A stretch of 64,000 bases of DNA from Nyssa sinensis (lineage: Eukaryota; Streptophyta; Magnoliopsida; Cornales; Nyssaceae), in assembly GCA_008638375.1 (NCBI GenBank), contig CM018031.1, forward strand, positions 57,586,688 through 57,650,687. The letters are read 5' to 3'. The stretch's first letter is position 1. The number at the start of each line of letters is the position of its first letter. A program made the translations under genes and the position numbers. Below are positions 23,558 through 35,838 of the stretch, in pieces. The notes below the pieces were generated by a model that saw only the letters and a list, made by a program, of their open reading frames with translations, had not been told where the DNA came from and did not search any database.

Positions 23558-26500
23558 TATCTGCTTCTTATTTGTTTATTAATGCCGAGTTCACAGAGTC
23601 ATATTCCATATGGAACTAATCGTTCTTTTCAATATTTTTACATATAGAGAAGGAAATGCATAATTCAAGTTTAATTCTTGATGTCTAGTGTTAAGATATT
23701 GCCTCTTTGCATTCATAATGCGTCTTATTTTTGGAGGTGACAATTTCATACTAGTCTTTTCCACAGATTTGTTCTTATGCCAAATGAAGACAAGTTCTAA
23801 CCCGAGCTCATTTTAAAAACTTAAACCATTACAATGCATTACCACACAATTCATCTTTAGAATATAGAATTTTTCAGCCGCTATCCTATGGACACACAAA
23901 CTTGGGACAGATAAAGATTATTAACATAACACTATATATTACAAAATGCCCAAACCACTGCTATTTTGTGATTCTTTCTTGTACTTGTTAATATGCACAA
24001 TCGTTAATAGATGAGGTATGATGATCTAACATATCCTGATTAAAAGAAAACATCATAAACAACATGAGCTAAAAAGGCTCAGGTGCACAGCTGCTAAAGG
24101 AAAAGAAGAAATGCTTGCAGAGACACTGCACATAGTTCATACTTCACACCCACCATTAATTGAAAAGAAATATAGTATTCATGTAATAATTCAGACCAAA
24201 ATCCTGGTTGAAGCAGCTAATTACCTCAAAAACCTGGCTGACGCTGAAATCCCCAATCTTTACCGTGCCAGTACCAGAAACCAAAAGATTATCAGGTTTG
24301 ATATCCCCATGCACTATATTCTGTCGTTTGAAGAGAATGAAGAAATAAAGCTCCAAATGTTAATTGACACGGAATAGGGGAAAAGAATAGGCCAACTATA
24401 AGTGAAATTCAGGTTAAGAGAAAAACACAAAGTAGGAAAAGCATATACCATTTTTTGGGTGTTTTAGTACAGATTTTACAATGTCAATTATTGGCATGTC
24501 TGCTTGTTTAGATGCACATAAAGCATATCCAAAAGCCACATAAGCATCAAAAATGATGCTGACATGTCCATTTTAATCAAACTGGTAACATTATTCACAC
24601 CTCACCAATGAACACATGCATGCACAACTCTCCAAACAGAAACTAATAATAAACATTGTCCATGAAAACGGAATGAATTGGCAATAAGAAGCACGGATAC
24701 GGACACGGGATACGGACACGGCATTTTTCAAAAAAATAGAATACGGATACATTGAGTACACATTGAATATATATATATATATATAATAAAATTGTAATAT
24801 TATTTCAATCAAAATTGGCATAAAAATACGCAAATCATGTAAATATTGTTAATATATCAAAATAAAAAAGTCAATGAATAAAAATTTAAGAATTTGATTT
24901 AATAATCAACATTCATGATTCAAATTTTAAAACAAATTTGTTAACTATAATATATATTTGTCTGTATAAAAAAAATAGTAGAGAGGAGAAATTTAAAAAA
25001 AAAAAAATCCAAAAAAAATTTCAAAAACGTGTCCAAAGTGTGTCCGAGACATGTCCCAATGTGTCCATAATGTGTTCGGGACGTGTCCAAAATTCAAAAA
25101 GATGAGATACTCTTTTTTCGCGTGTCCGACACGTATCCGGAACGTGTCCAAGTCTGACACAGATACGTAAAGCAAAATAAAGTGTCCGTGCTTCATAGAA
25201 TTGGCAAGTGTTATTGAGCTGAGGTAAGCTTATATATAAAAATAAAAAATATCAAAGAACAATCTTAGCGAAGACATGCCAACTGAATTGTTGGAGAGAT
25301 GCTATAAATCACGAACAAAAACCAAAGCACACTAAATTCAAGGCAGATAGAATAACTGTAGCCTAAAATCTGGTTCCCCTGGTCAAAAACATCAAATCAC
25401 CGACAGAACAGACACCAACAGTTAAAAACGATCAAGCTTTCCCCTTTACCTCATCTCAGCATGCCTTGCAACCACTTATCAGTATATTTGGGAACTAAGA
25501 AGCACGGACACTCTATTTTGGCTCACGTATCCGTGTCGGACACCTATGTTGGACCCGACACTCTCGGACACGTATCCAGACACTTGAATCATGGATATTG
25601 ATAATTAAATAAAGAATTTCTTTAATTTTATTTTAATAACTTTATTATTTTAATATCTTAATAATATTTTTTAAATTTGTGTGTTTTTATGTCAAGTTTA
25701 ATTGACATTAGATTTTTAATATATGGTCATATAAAAAAAATAAAAAATTTATATATATTCAACGTGTCCCTAACGTGTCCGTGTCCTACTTTTTTGAAAG
25801 ATAACATTCTGTGTGTCCGTGTCGTATCCATGTCCCGTATCCGTATCCGTGCTTCTTAGTCTGGGAATGTAGGCCATATTTATTATTAGTGTTAGCACTT
25901 TTAGCTTTATATGCAACAAGTCAATGTAACAGCCAAGTAAATCAAACTTAAGATAAAAATTCACATTCTGTATTACAACCAACATATAAGACACATTAAA
26001 CTGATAAAAAAATTACCAGTAGACCATATTTATTGTTAGGGTTGAACACTTTTACCTTTAAGATGCATTAAACTGAAGAAGAAAAAAAATTCGTTGAACA
26101 GCAAGTAGATTTAAAAAACTATTTCATACTTGCAGGGTAGTTAAACCATCCATAGAGTACATATATACTTTTGGAGTTCAAAATATCCAAAAAACCAATG
26201 CAACCACCACGCAGATCTGATGTAGGCCATATTTATTATTAGTGTGAGCACTTTTACCTTTATATGCAAAAAGTCAATGCAATAGCCACGTAAATCAAAC
26301 TTAAAGATAAAAATTCACATTCTATATTACAACCAACATATAAGATACATTAAACTGAAAAAAAAAAATTACCAGTAGACCATATTTATTATTAGGGGTG
26401 AACACTTTTACCTTTAAGATGCATTAAACTGAAAGAAAGAAAAAAATCCGTTGAACAAAAAGTAGATTTAAATAATTATTTCATACTTGTAGGGTAGTTA

Positions 26501-29500
26501 AACCATCCATAGAGTACATATACACTTTTGGAGTTCAAAATATCCAAAAAGCCAATGCAACCACCACGCAGATCTGATGTAGGACAAATTTGATACCCTA
26601 AAAATAAGAATATTAGTTTTAGAGTTGTATTAGGATTGTTTAGTTTTCAATTTTAATTTATTCCTAATTTATTTAGTTTCCTTATTTTATTAGGATTAGT
26701 GTAGAAAGAATAAGAATTAGTAATTTTCTATTCGAATTACTAGTCTTTATTGTAGTAGGATTAGTATAAAAATAGGATTTTTTGTTTTCTAGTCAAAATA
26801 TGAGTATTTTAACATTATAAATATAATGTAATAGGTCATTATCATAAAAAAATTTAATCAATATTAATTCAATTACGAATTTTAAAAAATTATTTCTCTT
26901 ATTGCGTGAGGAGTCTCCATGTTACTTGTTTTATAAGGAATTCGACGCGTTTGATTCTTCTTCCACGTTTCGTTTCACATTATTTGGTATCAGAGCGAGA
27001 ATTTGTCAGGCTTGATGCAAATGAATAAAGACAGAATCAAAAGTCCAATTGATGTTTGTCGTGGGATGAAGAACTTATGTGCGGCAATTGGCAACCATGG
27101 GCAACAGTTAACACAAATCAATAATCAGCTTGGTGTTATGCAACAGACACTCATGTGACTCAATTTTAATGTCCCTAGAAACCCTCCAGTCGACAAGATT
27201 TGTGCCGGAGGATTTGCCCGAGGTCAACCTGAAGACAGAACTATTTGTAATTACGAAAAACTTTCAAATTTTGATGGTAACTTTTATCTTGAAGACTTTC
27301 ATGATTGGGTTTATGATTTGAATGATTGTCTTTGTGATTTAAGACTGTCAGAAGAAAAAGAATACTTTTGGGCAGAATATAAACTCATTGGATTGGCAAA
27401 AAAATGGTGGCTTGATTTACTGAGTCATAGACAATTACAAAAAAAAAAAAAAAAACGATGCATCCGTACATGGCCAAGAATGATGAAATTGTTGAGGGAT
27501 AGATTTTGCCAATAAATTATTTGCAAATCTTAGAAGATAAATACAAGCTAACTTGGAAAAGTACCAAGAAAGAAGTACGAATAAAAAATCCATATGGAAG
27601 TCGTCAATACTAAAGATAAGGATGAACTTGAACTTGTGAAAGATGATTATAAAGATTCCAAGCATATTGAAATTGTAGTGGAACAAGAAAAAAAAATTTA
27701 TTACTTCATTATGGGATCATTATTGTCATCAAAACAATAGCCTAAAATTATAGATTTCATGAAAGTTGCAGTAGAAGTCGTCTTTGAATATTTAATTGTT
27801 ATTCAAAAGATTCAATTATTATTGTTGGTTTATGAAAGAATTCGTGGTCACATACATCCAGTCAACTCGAGGACAAGTTCTCTTCAAGTAGAAGAGACTG
27901 ATGTAGGACAGATTTGGTATCCTAAAAATAAGAATATTAGTTTTAGAGTCGTATTAAGATTGTTTAGTTTCCAATTTTAATTTATTCCTAATTTATTTAA
28001 TTTCCTTATTTTATTAGGATTAGTACAGAAAGTATAGGAATTACTAGTTTTCTATTCGAATTACTAATCTTTATTGTAGTTAGATTAGTATAAAAATAAG
28101 AGCTTTTGTTTTCTATTCAAAATAAGAGTATTTTAGCATTATAAATATGATGTAATATGTCATTATCATAAAACTTCTTAATCAATAATAATTCAATTAC
28201 AAATTTTGGAGAATTATTTTTTATTGGGTGAGGAGTCCCTATGTTACTTGTTTTATAAAGAATTCGACGTGTTCTATTCTTTTCTACGTTTCTGTTCCGC
28301 ATTAAGATCAAACTTAAAAAAGATAATCCAAATTCAGTATTATAAACAATGTATAAAAATTAAGTTCAAATGATTCTATAACTTTTAGCACTAAGAACAA
28401 TCCTTTGTGCATGATTTGTAGATCCACGAAATGGAGTAATAAAATCAAAAGAATTTATATGTCCATGCATGAGGAGTCAATGAATTCAATACCAATAGAT
28501 TAAGAGCAATTTTTTTGGACACAATTTTCCTAACAAACATTAATTGGCAATATAGTTATAATAGCAAAAGAACTACTCAAATCATACATGAGCATGGAGA
28601 TACATCAATCCAGAAACTATATCCCGTAGGTACTTTCGTGCAGTATTTTCTCCAAGGCCACCAGACAGACCAGAGCCCTCACAGACCCATTTGCCTTCCA
28701 CATATTCGAGAACTGAACAAGAAGAAACTGTTCATAATCACATAGATGGCCATCTATTCAAACACACAATGCAAGAACCATAACACCAGATTAAACCATA
28801 ATGCAAGATTAAGACCATGTATTCAAACACATAATCATGAAGTGAAGGGAGCAAATGGATGAGAGAGAGAAGGGGGGAGAGAGGAGAAAAAAAAAAGGGG
28901 GGGAGAGTGGAAAAGAATACCCATGTAGAAGTGATCTGTGGTTGGGTCATCAATCACCTCAATGAGATTAACAATATTGGGATGGTCCAACATTTTCATG
29001 ATTAAAACCTGCAAGGAAAGAATTGAAAACATTAACATCGATTCAATAACTAATACATGGAAATTAAAATAAACAGCCTTGTTTTTTATTTTTGTCTTTT
29101 TGGATTAGGAAATGGTATTGTATATATATTTTAAAAAACCAACTGAGTGGGTGAACCCATATTTACAAGAGACTACACAACTAAAGTCTCATTTCTCCCC
29201 AAAAAAAATCTACATAAGAGCTTACATACAAAGGAAAGGTCCTTTTGACCCAAAAATACAATAAACACAAAATATATATATATATAAATCATCTTTTTTT
29301 AAAAAAAAAAAAGGGGGGGATTTCTCCTTCCCCTCAAAAACTCTAGAATTCCTCTCCCTCCAAATGGTCCAAATCAAGCATAAATGTGCCATTCTCCACA
29401 ACAACCGAGCACCTTTCCTCCACCCCAACTTAGAAGCACATCCCTCCAAGTGACGGGCATCACCCAAGCACAACCCAAAGACGGAGAAGATGAGATGCCA

Positions 29501-32500
29501 ATATCCAGCTACTTCATAATGGACAAAAAGATGGTCCACAACTCCACCGTCTCCTCTACTTCCTTGCACATAAAACACCCAACCAAAATCCTCGCTTTTG
29601 AAGGTTGTCCATGGTTAAAATTGCCCTCCAAGAAGCCACCCAAGCACAAAAATGCCACCTTTGTCGGAACTCCCGAATGTCATATTGTCTTCCATGGGAA
29701 CCCCACCCCTTCCGTACCCATCAACTCCTTGTAGGACTTCACCGTAAACTTCCTAGAGCTGTTGGGAAACCACACCACTGCATCCACCCTTCTCACACCA
29801 CCCTACTCTTATCCAACACCCCCAACAAATTCCCCCCCTCCTCCACCTCCGAATCATAGAAATTCCTTCTGAATTCCGGCTTCCAAACCACCATTCCGCC
29901 CTTCCCAAAGAATAACAATTAGTGCCTCATTATGACTGGCCACACTAAACAACCAAGGGAATCTCTCCATGAGAGACCTATCTGCACACCATGGGTCCTT
30001 CCATAATTTCATTTTCTCCCTCGCTCCTCCACCACCTCGTAGCTCAAACATCTACGAAAATCAACAATCCCGCCTTGAATACATTTCCATAAGCCACAAC
30101 CCCAAGTCCCAACACCTCATCAAAAAATCATCTCCCATCCCCACCTCCATATTTTAAAATCACCACCTCCTTCCACAAGGTCTCATCCTCCACACTATAT
30201 CATGCAATGCTTTGTTGAACATCTTTAGACTCTTCACCCCCAAACCCCCCTCTTGATTTGGGGTCTTCACCTTATCCAACTTCACCAATTGAATCTTCTT
30301 TTCATCTTCCATTCCTCCCGCCCCTATTGAATGTCACGCTTATACGAAGGAAAAACAAAGTCTGGTCCATGTCAAACTCTTATAGATGGCTAGTTGAATA
30401 TTTTCCAATAATAAGGGATGTCAAAAAATTAGGAAACCTACATCACACACAACCAGAAGCAGCCCTGATAAAAGCCAGCCAATGGCAATTACTCTATAGC
30501 TGAAAGGAAAAAATTTAATAAAAGGCATGGGAAAATAAGGGATGCTACAAACTCCCAAACATTAAGGAATATACATCTAACAGATACATTAGAAATCAGA
30601 AACTAATTAGTGCATTTGTCCAGAGATTTCACTTATAAGCATCCCAGATGAAGTGCAAAAGCAATTCTGCTAAGATCCCAACAAGATAAATTACATGCAA
30701 CAAGAAGCGAATACCTCACGAAGAACATCAGTCATGGCCGTCTCTGAAGGTGCAACTCGCAGCTTTAATAAATGAGACTTGTGAAAGGCCTGCAATTCAA
30801 AATTTCAGACACATAATAATTAAACAAAACCTCTGCTTGGTATTGGATTTCAATCTTAATGTTATTTAACAATATATCTATGAGTCCTTAGCAAAACAAC
30901 CGGATCTTTCCAACTTAAAATTGATAAATCCCCAAATAAATAGATGACTGACTGATTGCCTCAAAGTACTTCCCCAAAAGGGTGTCTCAGGAAATGGACT
31001 AGTTAAGCTTAAAATCGTCCAATCCATTAATTCATCGTAGGTTGGGCTCACCAAAATGTCAAATAAAAACAGGGAATGATGAAGTTTTTATGCTCATGAA
31101 CTAGTCAATTCAAGTTCAAACCACATCATAAGGCAAATCCATATCCGGTAAGTAGAAGACATTTAAAACAACATAAAACTAATTTAAAAATATGGAGCAA
31201 GTACATATGAAGTAGAAAAATCAGACGCTAACAATTAGAGTCTCTCCAAAGAAATTCTTCACTTTTCTACAACTACCAAAAGTCCTGTCACATAGCTAGA
31301 AAAACCTAACAACAACAAGCGCATATTCCATAAAATGCCTGCCTCAACATTATGAAAAACACACCTTAATTGCATAATGCTTCCCATCAACGCTGCTTCG
31401 GTAAAGAACCTGTTGCATTTGCAAGACCATGAGACTCAAGAATAGATTCTCATGAGCAGATAAGATAACATATTATTGTCAACAATAAGCTTACCACTTT
31501 TCCATAGCTACCGGAACCAATCTTACACTCGCGAACATATTCATTAACCATCTTGTTCCCATTTTCATCCTGACAATTAACCCAAAAATCAATTATAATG
31601 CCTAATGCAACGACACTACCTAAATGCTAGGTTACAATCTCATTTCATAAAATAAAAGCAAGCATGAACACACATCCATGGGATAGAATAGAAAGAAAAT
31701 ACAGGTGCATCTATAGCCAACTTCAGTATACTTTCTTTTTTGGATAAGCCTAGCCAACTTCAATATACTAACACAAAAATGACGTGCCTAGACAAACTGA
31801 ACAAAATAACCATCCCAAATTTTGGGATTGGTCATGATATACTAAGGATTTCACACCTGCAAAATATCGATCCCATGATTGGGATTTTGGGAAAGCCCCA
31901 AAATTTAATAAACCCCCCTCTCAAAAAAAAAAAAAAACATCCTGAAACATGCAGTTTTGCACCAGAATGGCAAAAACATCCCAAATTTCAAGATTAGTTA
32001 TGAACTATGATATAATGAGGACTTAAGCTTAAGCTTCAGTCAGGTCACCCTATAGAAGGTTTGCCATCTTTAAAACACACACAAAAAAAAAAAAAAAAAA
32101 AGTCCAAACCACTGAGATCAAATGATGTTTAAGTAATTAAAATGTCTAATAAAAAAAAGGTCGAGGGGAAAGTAATAATAAATCCAAAATAAGATAATAC
32201 AACCAAAAAAACATAATTTATGATACTGTCTTAGTTGGCGAATCTCCTAGACAATCTATAAACTTATTTAGATCACACCCACACAACATAAGCCTATTAT
32301 GGTAGGTCATAAATAACAGTTTCATGTAGTAAACACGTTCTGTTTTGTGGTAGGTTCTTTGAATCTTGTAAAGTTGTGACATTTTAACCCAAGACAAGTA
32401 AATAGAGTCCAAAGATTACAAATTGCCAAACTCGGCAGTAAAATTTTGGGTAAACCACAACAACAGAAGATGAAATTCATTCCATTAGTTACCTCTGAGC

Positions 32501-32789
32501 GAATGACCATGTGGGTTTCCTTGACAGGAAATTCCCTGCAAATGAGTCCATTTTGAGTTCTGTACATGAGAATTTCTTCAGAACATTTGGCTGGGCTTTG
32601 CAACTCACCCTCATCTCCATTTCCAGTTTCAGTTACATCACTGTTATACGAATAATCATCTTCATCTTCTAGCTCTTCATTCAATAACAACTGTGAAATG
32701 TGATTACGTGAGACTGTACTGGGCCTCAATAACCTTTTGGACTTTCTTGCAAATGCAAATCCAAAACAACCACAGCAACCCATCTCCAT
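21510..32789 (-). CDS. GRIK1/2: SnRK1-activating kinase GRIK/SnAK, complete, 11 coding exons, 404 aa
   Basis: Coding exons (minus): 32789-32493, 31569-31495, 31409-31365, 30789-30715, 29008-28921, 28712-28588, 24320-24225, 22357-22291, 22192-22077, 21901-21823, 21661-21510. They total 1215 bp and all joins are GT-AG and in frame. The N-terminus has the Cys-rich GCCGCFG and an acidic stretch, then the kinase domain: glycine loop IGSGSYGKV (116-124), ATP lysine in YAIK (139), HPNIVNLIE, catalytic loop HGDIKPDN (239-246), metal loop DFS (259-261), activation segment SPGTPVFTAPE (276-286). HGDIKPDN, DFSVSQVF and the C-terminal CWCKRN match plant GRIK proteins, which phosphorylate the T-loop of SnRK1 catalytic subunits in energy signalling and were first found as partners of geminivirus Rep. 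Length fits the family. Introns 4 and 6 carry transposable elements but no exon is damaged. Whether this is the GRIK1 or GRIK2 counterpart is not decidable here. Confidence 0.95.
23517..23560. repeat. compound (CT)n(CA)n microsatellite
   Basis: About eleven CT units pass directly into about ten CA units within intron 7 of the kinase gene. Confidence 0.9.
24685..25197. mobile_element. MITE with GAAGCACGG ends, copy 1 (513 bp)
   Basis: Ends TAAGAAGCACGGA and TCCGTGCTTCATA form a terminal inverted repeat with one mismatch. A perfect 10 bp direct duplication, GAATTGGCAA, flanks it (24675-24684 and 25198-25207). Subterminal regions are dense in ACACGTGTCC-like repeats. The duplication length points to Mutator-like elements (usually about 9 bp). 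It lies in intron 6 of the kinase gene. Confidence 0.75.
25495..25859. mobile_element. MITE with GAAGCACGG ends, copy 2, inverted (365 bp)
   Basis: Ends CTAAGAAGCACGGA and TCCGTGCTTCTTAG; the flanks TTTGGGAA and TCTGGGAA match at 7 of 8 bases. It is the same family as the element at 24685 but shorter and in the opposite orientation, 300 bp away in the same intron. Confidence 0.7.
25867..26576. repeat. tandem duplication of a 355 bp intron segment
   Basis: Two consecutive units begin with ATGTAGGCCATATTTATT at 25867 and 26220 and each ends with CCACCACGCAGATC. Each unit contains an internal imperfect half-repeat around ACCATATTTATT. The second unit runs directly into the LTR at 26575. Confidence 0.85.
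26985..26996 (+). other. primer binding site (tRNA-iMet type)
   Basis: TGGTATCAGAGC two bases after the 5' LTR of the short element. Confidence 0.9.
27100..27540 (+). pseudogene. Gypsy-type gag remnant
   Basis: Across two frames the translation shows KLSNFDGNFYLEDFHDWV, AEYKLIGLAKKWW and TWPRMMKLLRDRF, the pattern of the plant retrotransposon gag domain (FxG..F..WL, then K..GxA..WW, then W..M...L..RF). A run of 15 A near 27439 and frameshifts interrupt it. No protease, RT or integrase is present. Confidence 0.6.
28861..28915. repeat. purine tract next to exon 5 of the kinase
   Basis: An almost pure GA/G/A stretch of about 55 bp begins just inside the intron after the donor at 28920. It could form a triplex and on the sense strand reads as a pyrimidine tract. 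Confidence 0.75.
29100..30360 (-). mobile_element. 5'-truncated LINE (L1-type) fragment
   Basis: The minus-strand frame at 29222-29578 contains DHLFVHYEVAGY and WTIWRERNSRVFEGKEKS, the zinc-binding region and C-terminal tail of plant L1 ORF2 proteins. The frame at 29854-30051 (KLWKDPWCADRSLMERFPWL) matches the region just before it. The order is right for one minus-strand LINE with its 3' end near 29100, and frames are broken. It lies in intron 4 of the kinase gene, in the same direction. Confidence 0.7.
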
Positions 32790-33739
32790 TACTCTCGCAA
32801 TAGAATAGCTCTAATTAAACACGAGAATGTTGCATTTTTTGAGTAATAAATTATAATTTATAGCTGTGAATGACAAATTTGATACCAAAACCTGAAAGAA
32901 CAAGATACACTTATATTAATGTCAAGGGTAAGCGTAAAATCAGAACCAACAACTTATCCCAAAAAAATATATATCAAAATCAAAATTAAAAATCAAACTC
33001 CAAGAACTGCAGCCTATAACAGAAAAAATAATCTTCATGCCAATATCACATCAAGATCGAAAAATAGTATAAAGGATGTTCTCGGTTTCCCAGATATTTC
33101 CCATTGATAAGGGAATAAGTGAAATATAGATAATATGCGTGTGTATTGGTACATACATGAAAAAGAGTTGTTGATGCTAACCTAATGTAAAAAGGGGTTG
33201 GGCTTCAAGCCCCAATCAACTTCGCTATTCCAATGGATGCCATTCAGCAAAATGAAAGAAACAGTTGATAAAATTGATTCCATTCCGATTCAAAGCCAAC
33301 ATCGTGAGAACTCCTGTTTATAACAACTAATGCAGGCCACCCTTTACCGCTCAAACAACAACACCAGCCAAAACAAAACCTTCACCTGTTCCACATTTTA
33401 AAAAATGAAATAACAATCAGCCATACACAAACCAATATTAAATAACAGAAGAACTCCAATAAAGGATAGATATCTCTAGAAGTTTCAGACGATATCACAG
33501 CACGAGTGACAATGAAACGTTGAAAATAAACCATGCGTAACAGTATATAATGAATCAAAAAATATCGAATTGTCTGCCTTCTATTGAATGACGGAAGCAA
33601 TTCCCTAGCTCCAACTCAACGAACTGTTCAATACGAATCGAAGACTTTTTGCGGAGTAAAAAAAATGAAAACCCTATATGCTTATCCGCGAGAGAACCAA
33701 AAAATTAAATACCAAATAAACAAATGACTAAATAAGTAC

Positions 33740-33900
33740 CTGCGGAATTTAAAAACCCTAGATTCGATCCAAGTGGCATGAATTTGAGGTTGAGCTAGCT
33801 GGTCTGAAACCCTAAATCGACTCGGCCTACGTCGGGGCTGATAAGGTTCGGGGAAGAGATGGAGAGGGGGAGTTTAGTGGGTGAATTGTTGGGAGTGATT
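33740..33900 (-). other. probable 5' UTR exon of the kinase gene
   Basis: A splice donor (CCGCAG|GTACTT, exon end 33740) follows GC-richer sequence containing AAACCCTA motifs, as seen in plant 5' UTRs. The start of the transcript is not defined. A candidate acceptor lies at 32811-32812, 21 bases before the ATG. An ATG inside this exon (33779-33781) would make a short upstream frame if transcribed. Confidence 0.5.
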
Positions 33901-34329
33901 GAGAATTTGGAATTAGAAAATAGAAACTGAGGAATGGAAAGGAATTTTTTTGAAGTTTCTATTTTATATTTTGACAGTAATAGTGGGTGATATATATGTT
34001 GACAGTAAAATATATTTCTATTTTATATTTTATATTTCAGTGGGTGATAAGCCTTGTTTCTGTGTGCTGCCCAAAAAAAAAAGCATAATAAATTAGTCAT
34101 AGAGTATTGAGAATTCATACGAAATTATTGTGTTGAATTCCGATCTCATTCGTAGTCTGAAAATGTAAAATTATTTAAAATTTATCATGTTTATGTTACG
34201 AATTTTTTAAAACAACTAGAAATATCGTAGTTGTAAGTTTTTTTCATTAATAAAATAACTAATAGAATCGCTTATAAATTTATTATAATTCATGACCACG
34301 AATTTCTAAATGGTAACTCGAGAGAAAAA
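33901..34329. other. upstream region of the kinase gene
   Basis: Presumed promoter of the minus-strand kinase. AT-rich, with a short TATTTTATATTTTGACAG-like doublet near 33960-34040. No core element is assigned. Confidence 0.3.
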
Positions 34330-35560
34330 ACTAGAATGAGAGACAGAGAGATATATTTTATATAATGTAAATTCTCCATAACATTTACATAAAATATATC
34401 ACATGTAGAATAGCATTCCATACCGAGTTGAAATAGAACTCCTATATAATCTAATCATATTTTAAATAAATAAGAACTAATTTTATCTTATCTTTCTAAC
34501 TATTATATGTGCTAACACACGTGGATGCACCACGGTTTATAGGTCAAAGACAAACTCGACTCAAATTATTACGTATCCCACTCATCCAAATAGGGTGAGT
34601 TATAGAATATCAATATATTTCATTTGCACATCTCATCTCTAAATACATGAAATAGATAGTGTGATCGGGCAAAAAAGATCAAGATAGGAGTATTATATTA
34701 AACTATCATTACATTAATGTAGTATCTCACTACAAACAAGTAATCTTGTCTATACTCCAAACTATTTCGCTACATCAGATCAACATCCCTTATCTCTCTC
34801 AAGAACTAATCTCAGTGCGATGCTTGAACTCTCAAATTTGCCTTGTACTCATGATCATATCAATAAACAAAAAAACAACAGATTGTATGAGTTATGAGTC
34901 ACAATACAATAGTGTATTACGGAACCATTTCCCTAATTACTCAAGTTAATCCAATTACACTTGATCATTTTCCTAAGCATGCCCCACCATATGATCCTTT
35001 AGGTACACGCTAAAGTAGCAACATAAATTCCTCTACTCATAACATAATCCTATATCATAAGGGTATAATGGGAACCAACCCAAGGTAACTCTTAGAGCTA
35101 CACAGTGACGAATGAGGGATTCATCCAATCGCTCTTTACTAGTAGTCGAATTAATAACACATACAGTATGTGTTATATGCTACACAAAATTCTCACTCAA
35201 TTGGGCTTGTCAAGCTCACAAAAAAATAACAAAAACGTCGTACGAATCTTAGTTTAGTTACTACCACATCGCCTAATCCAAACACTCTAACATAGTCATT
35301 TTCTCAACGACTATTTGAAGGTTCGCTTTCGGCCAACTTCAAGCTACATAAAATGTGCGATCAACCTTCTTGTCTGGTTCTCAAAAAATTTCATGTCTCA
35401 TCTTATTTGCTACCTAAGTCCCAAGATGATCACTCGTGTGAGAGAGTAAATCAAAGTTTGTTGACATCTTTAAAAAATGCATGCTCACAATATCAAACAA
35501 TCATCTCAATATGACACAATATTATATAATAATGAAATATTGTCATATGTTGTCAAATAC
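34330..35560 (-). mobile_element. diverged fragment related to the palindrome Copia family
   Basis: 34590-35560 aligns in order with 3824-4900: shared strings include CCCACTCATCCA, TCTCACTACAAACAA, AGAACTAATCTCAG, AACGTCGTACGAATCTTAG and CTCAATTGGGCTTGTCAA. 34500-34590 is a weak match to the LTR end. It is a minus-strand 3' remnant with no coding sequence. Confidence 0.65.
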
Positions 35561-35838
35561 ATTAATATAATTAAAATGTAAGATTACAAGTTTATAGGAA
35601 CTAATTAGTAAAAAAAACAACAACAATAATAATAGTAATAATTAATAACAATTATTTTAAACAATAATAATTTTTAAAACACCTCAATGTTAAAATCTTG
35701 AATGTGATTGCGGCTTTTTTCAGTTCACAAACTAGAAATTATAGTAGACTTTATCACACTATATTCCCCAACATAAACAATTTCTATTTGTTTGTCTACT
35801 AGAAAAATATAAAGAGAGTTAAAATTAGATGAGAGAGT

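Larger units (their letters stand above)
26575..28304 (+). mobile_element. short LTR element with gag remnant (TR-GAG-like, 1730 bp)
   Basis: LTRs at 26575-26982 and 27899-28304 align along their length with roughly one difference in ten bases by eye. A perfect 5 bp duplication AGATC flanks the pair (26570-26574 and 28305-28309). The LTRs run TGATGTAGG to CATTA, so the termini are TG..TA rather than TG..CA. A primer binding site follows the first LTR and a purine-rich run precedes the second. The 916 bp interior carries only a damaged gag-like frame, so the element depends on others. It lies in intron 6 of the kinase gene, antisense to it. Confidence 0.85.
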
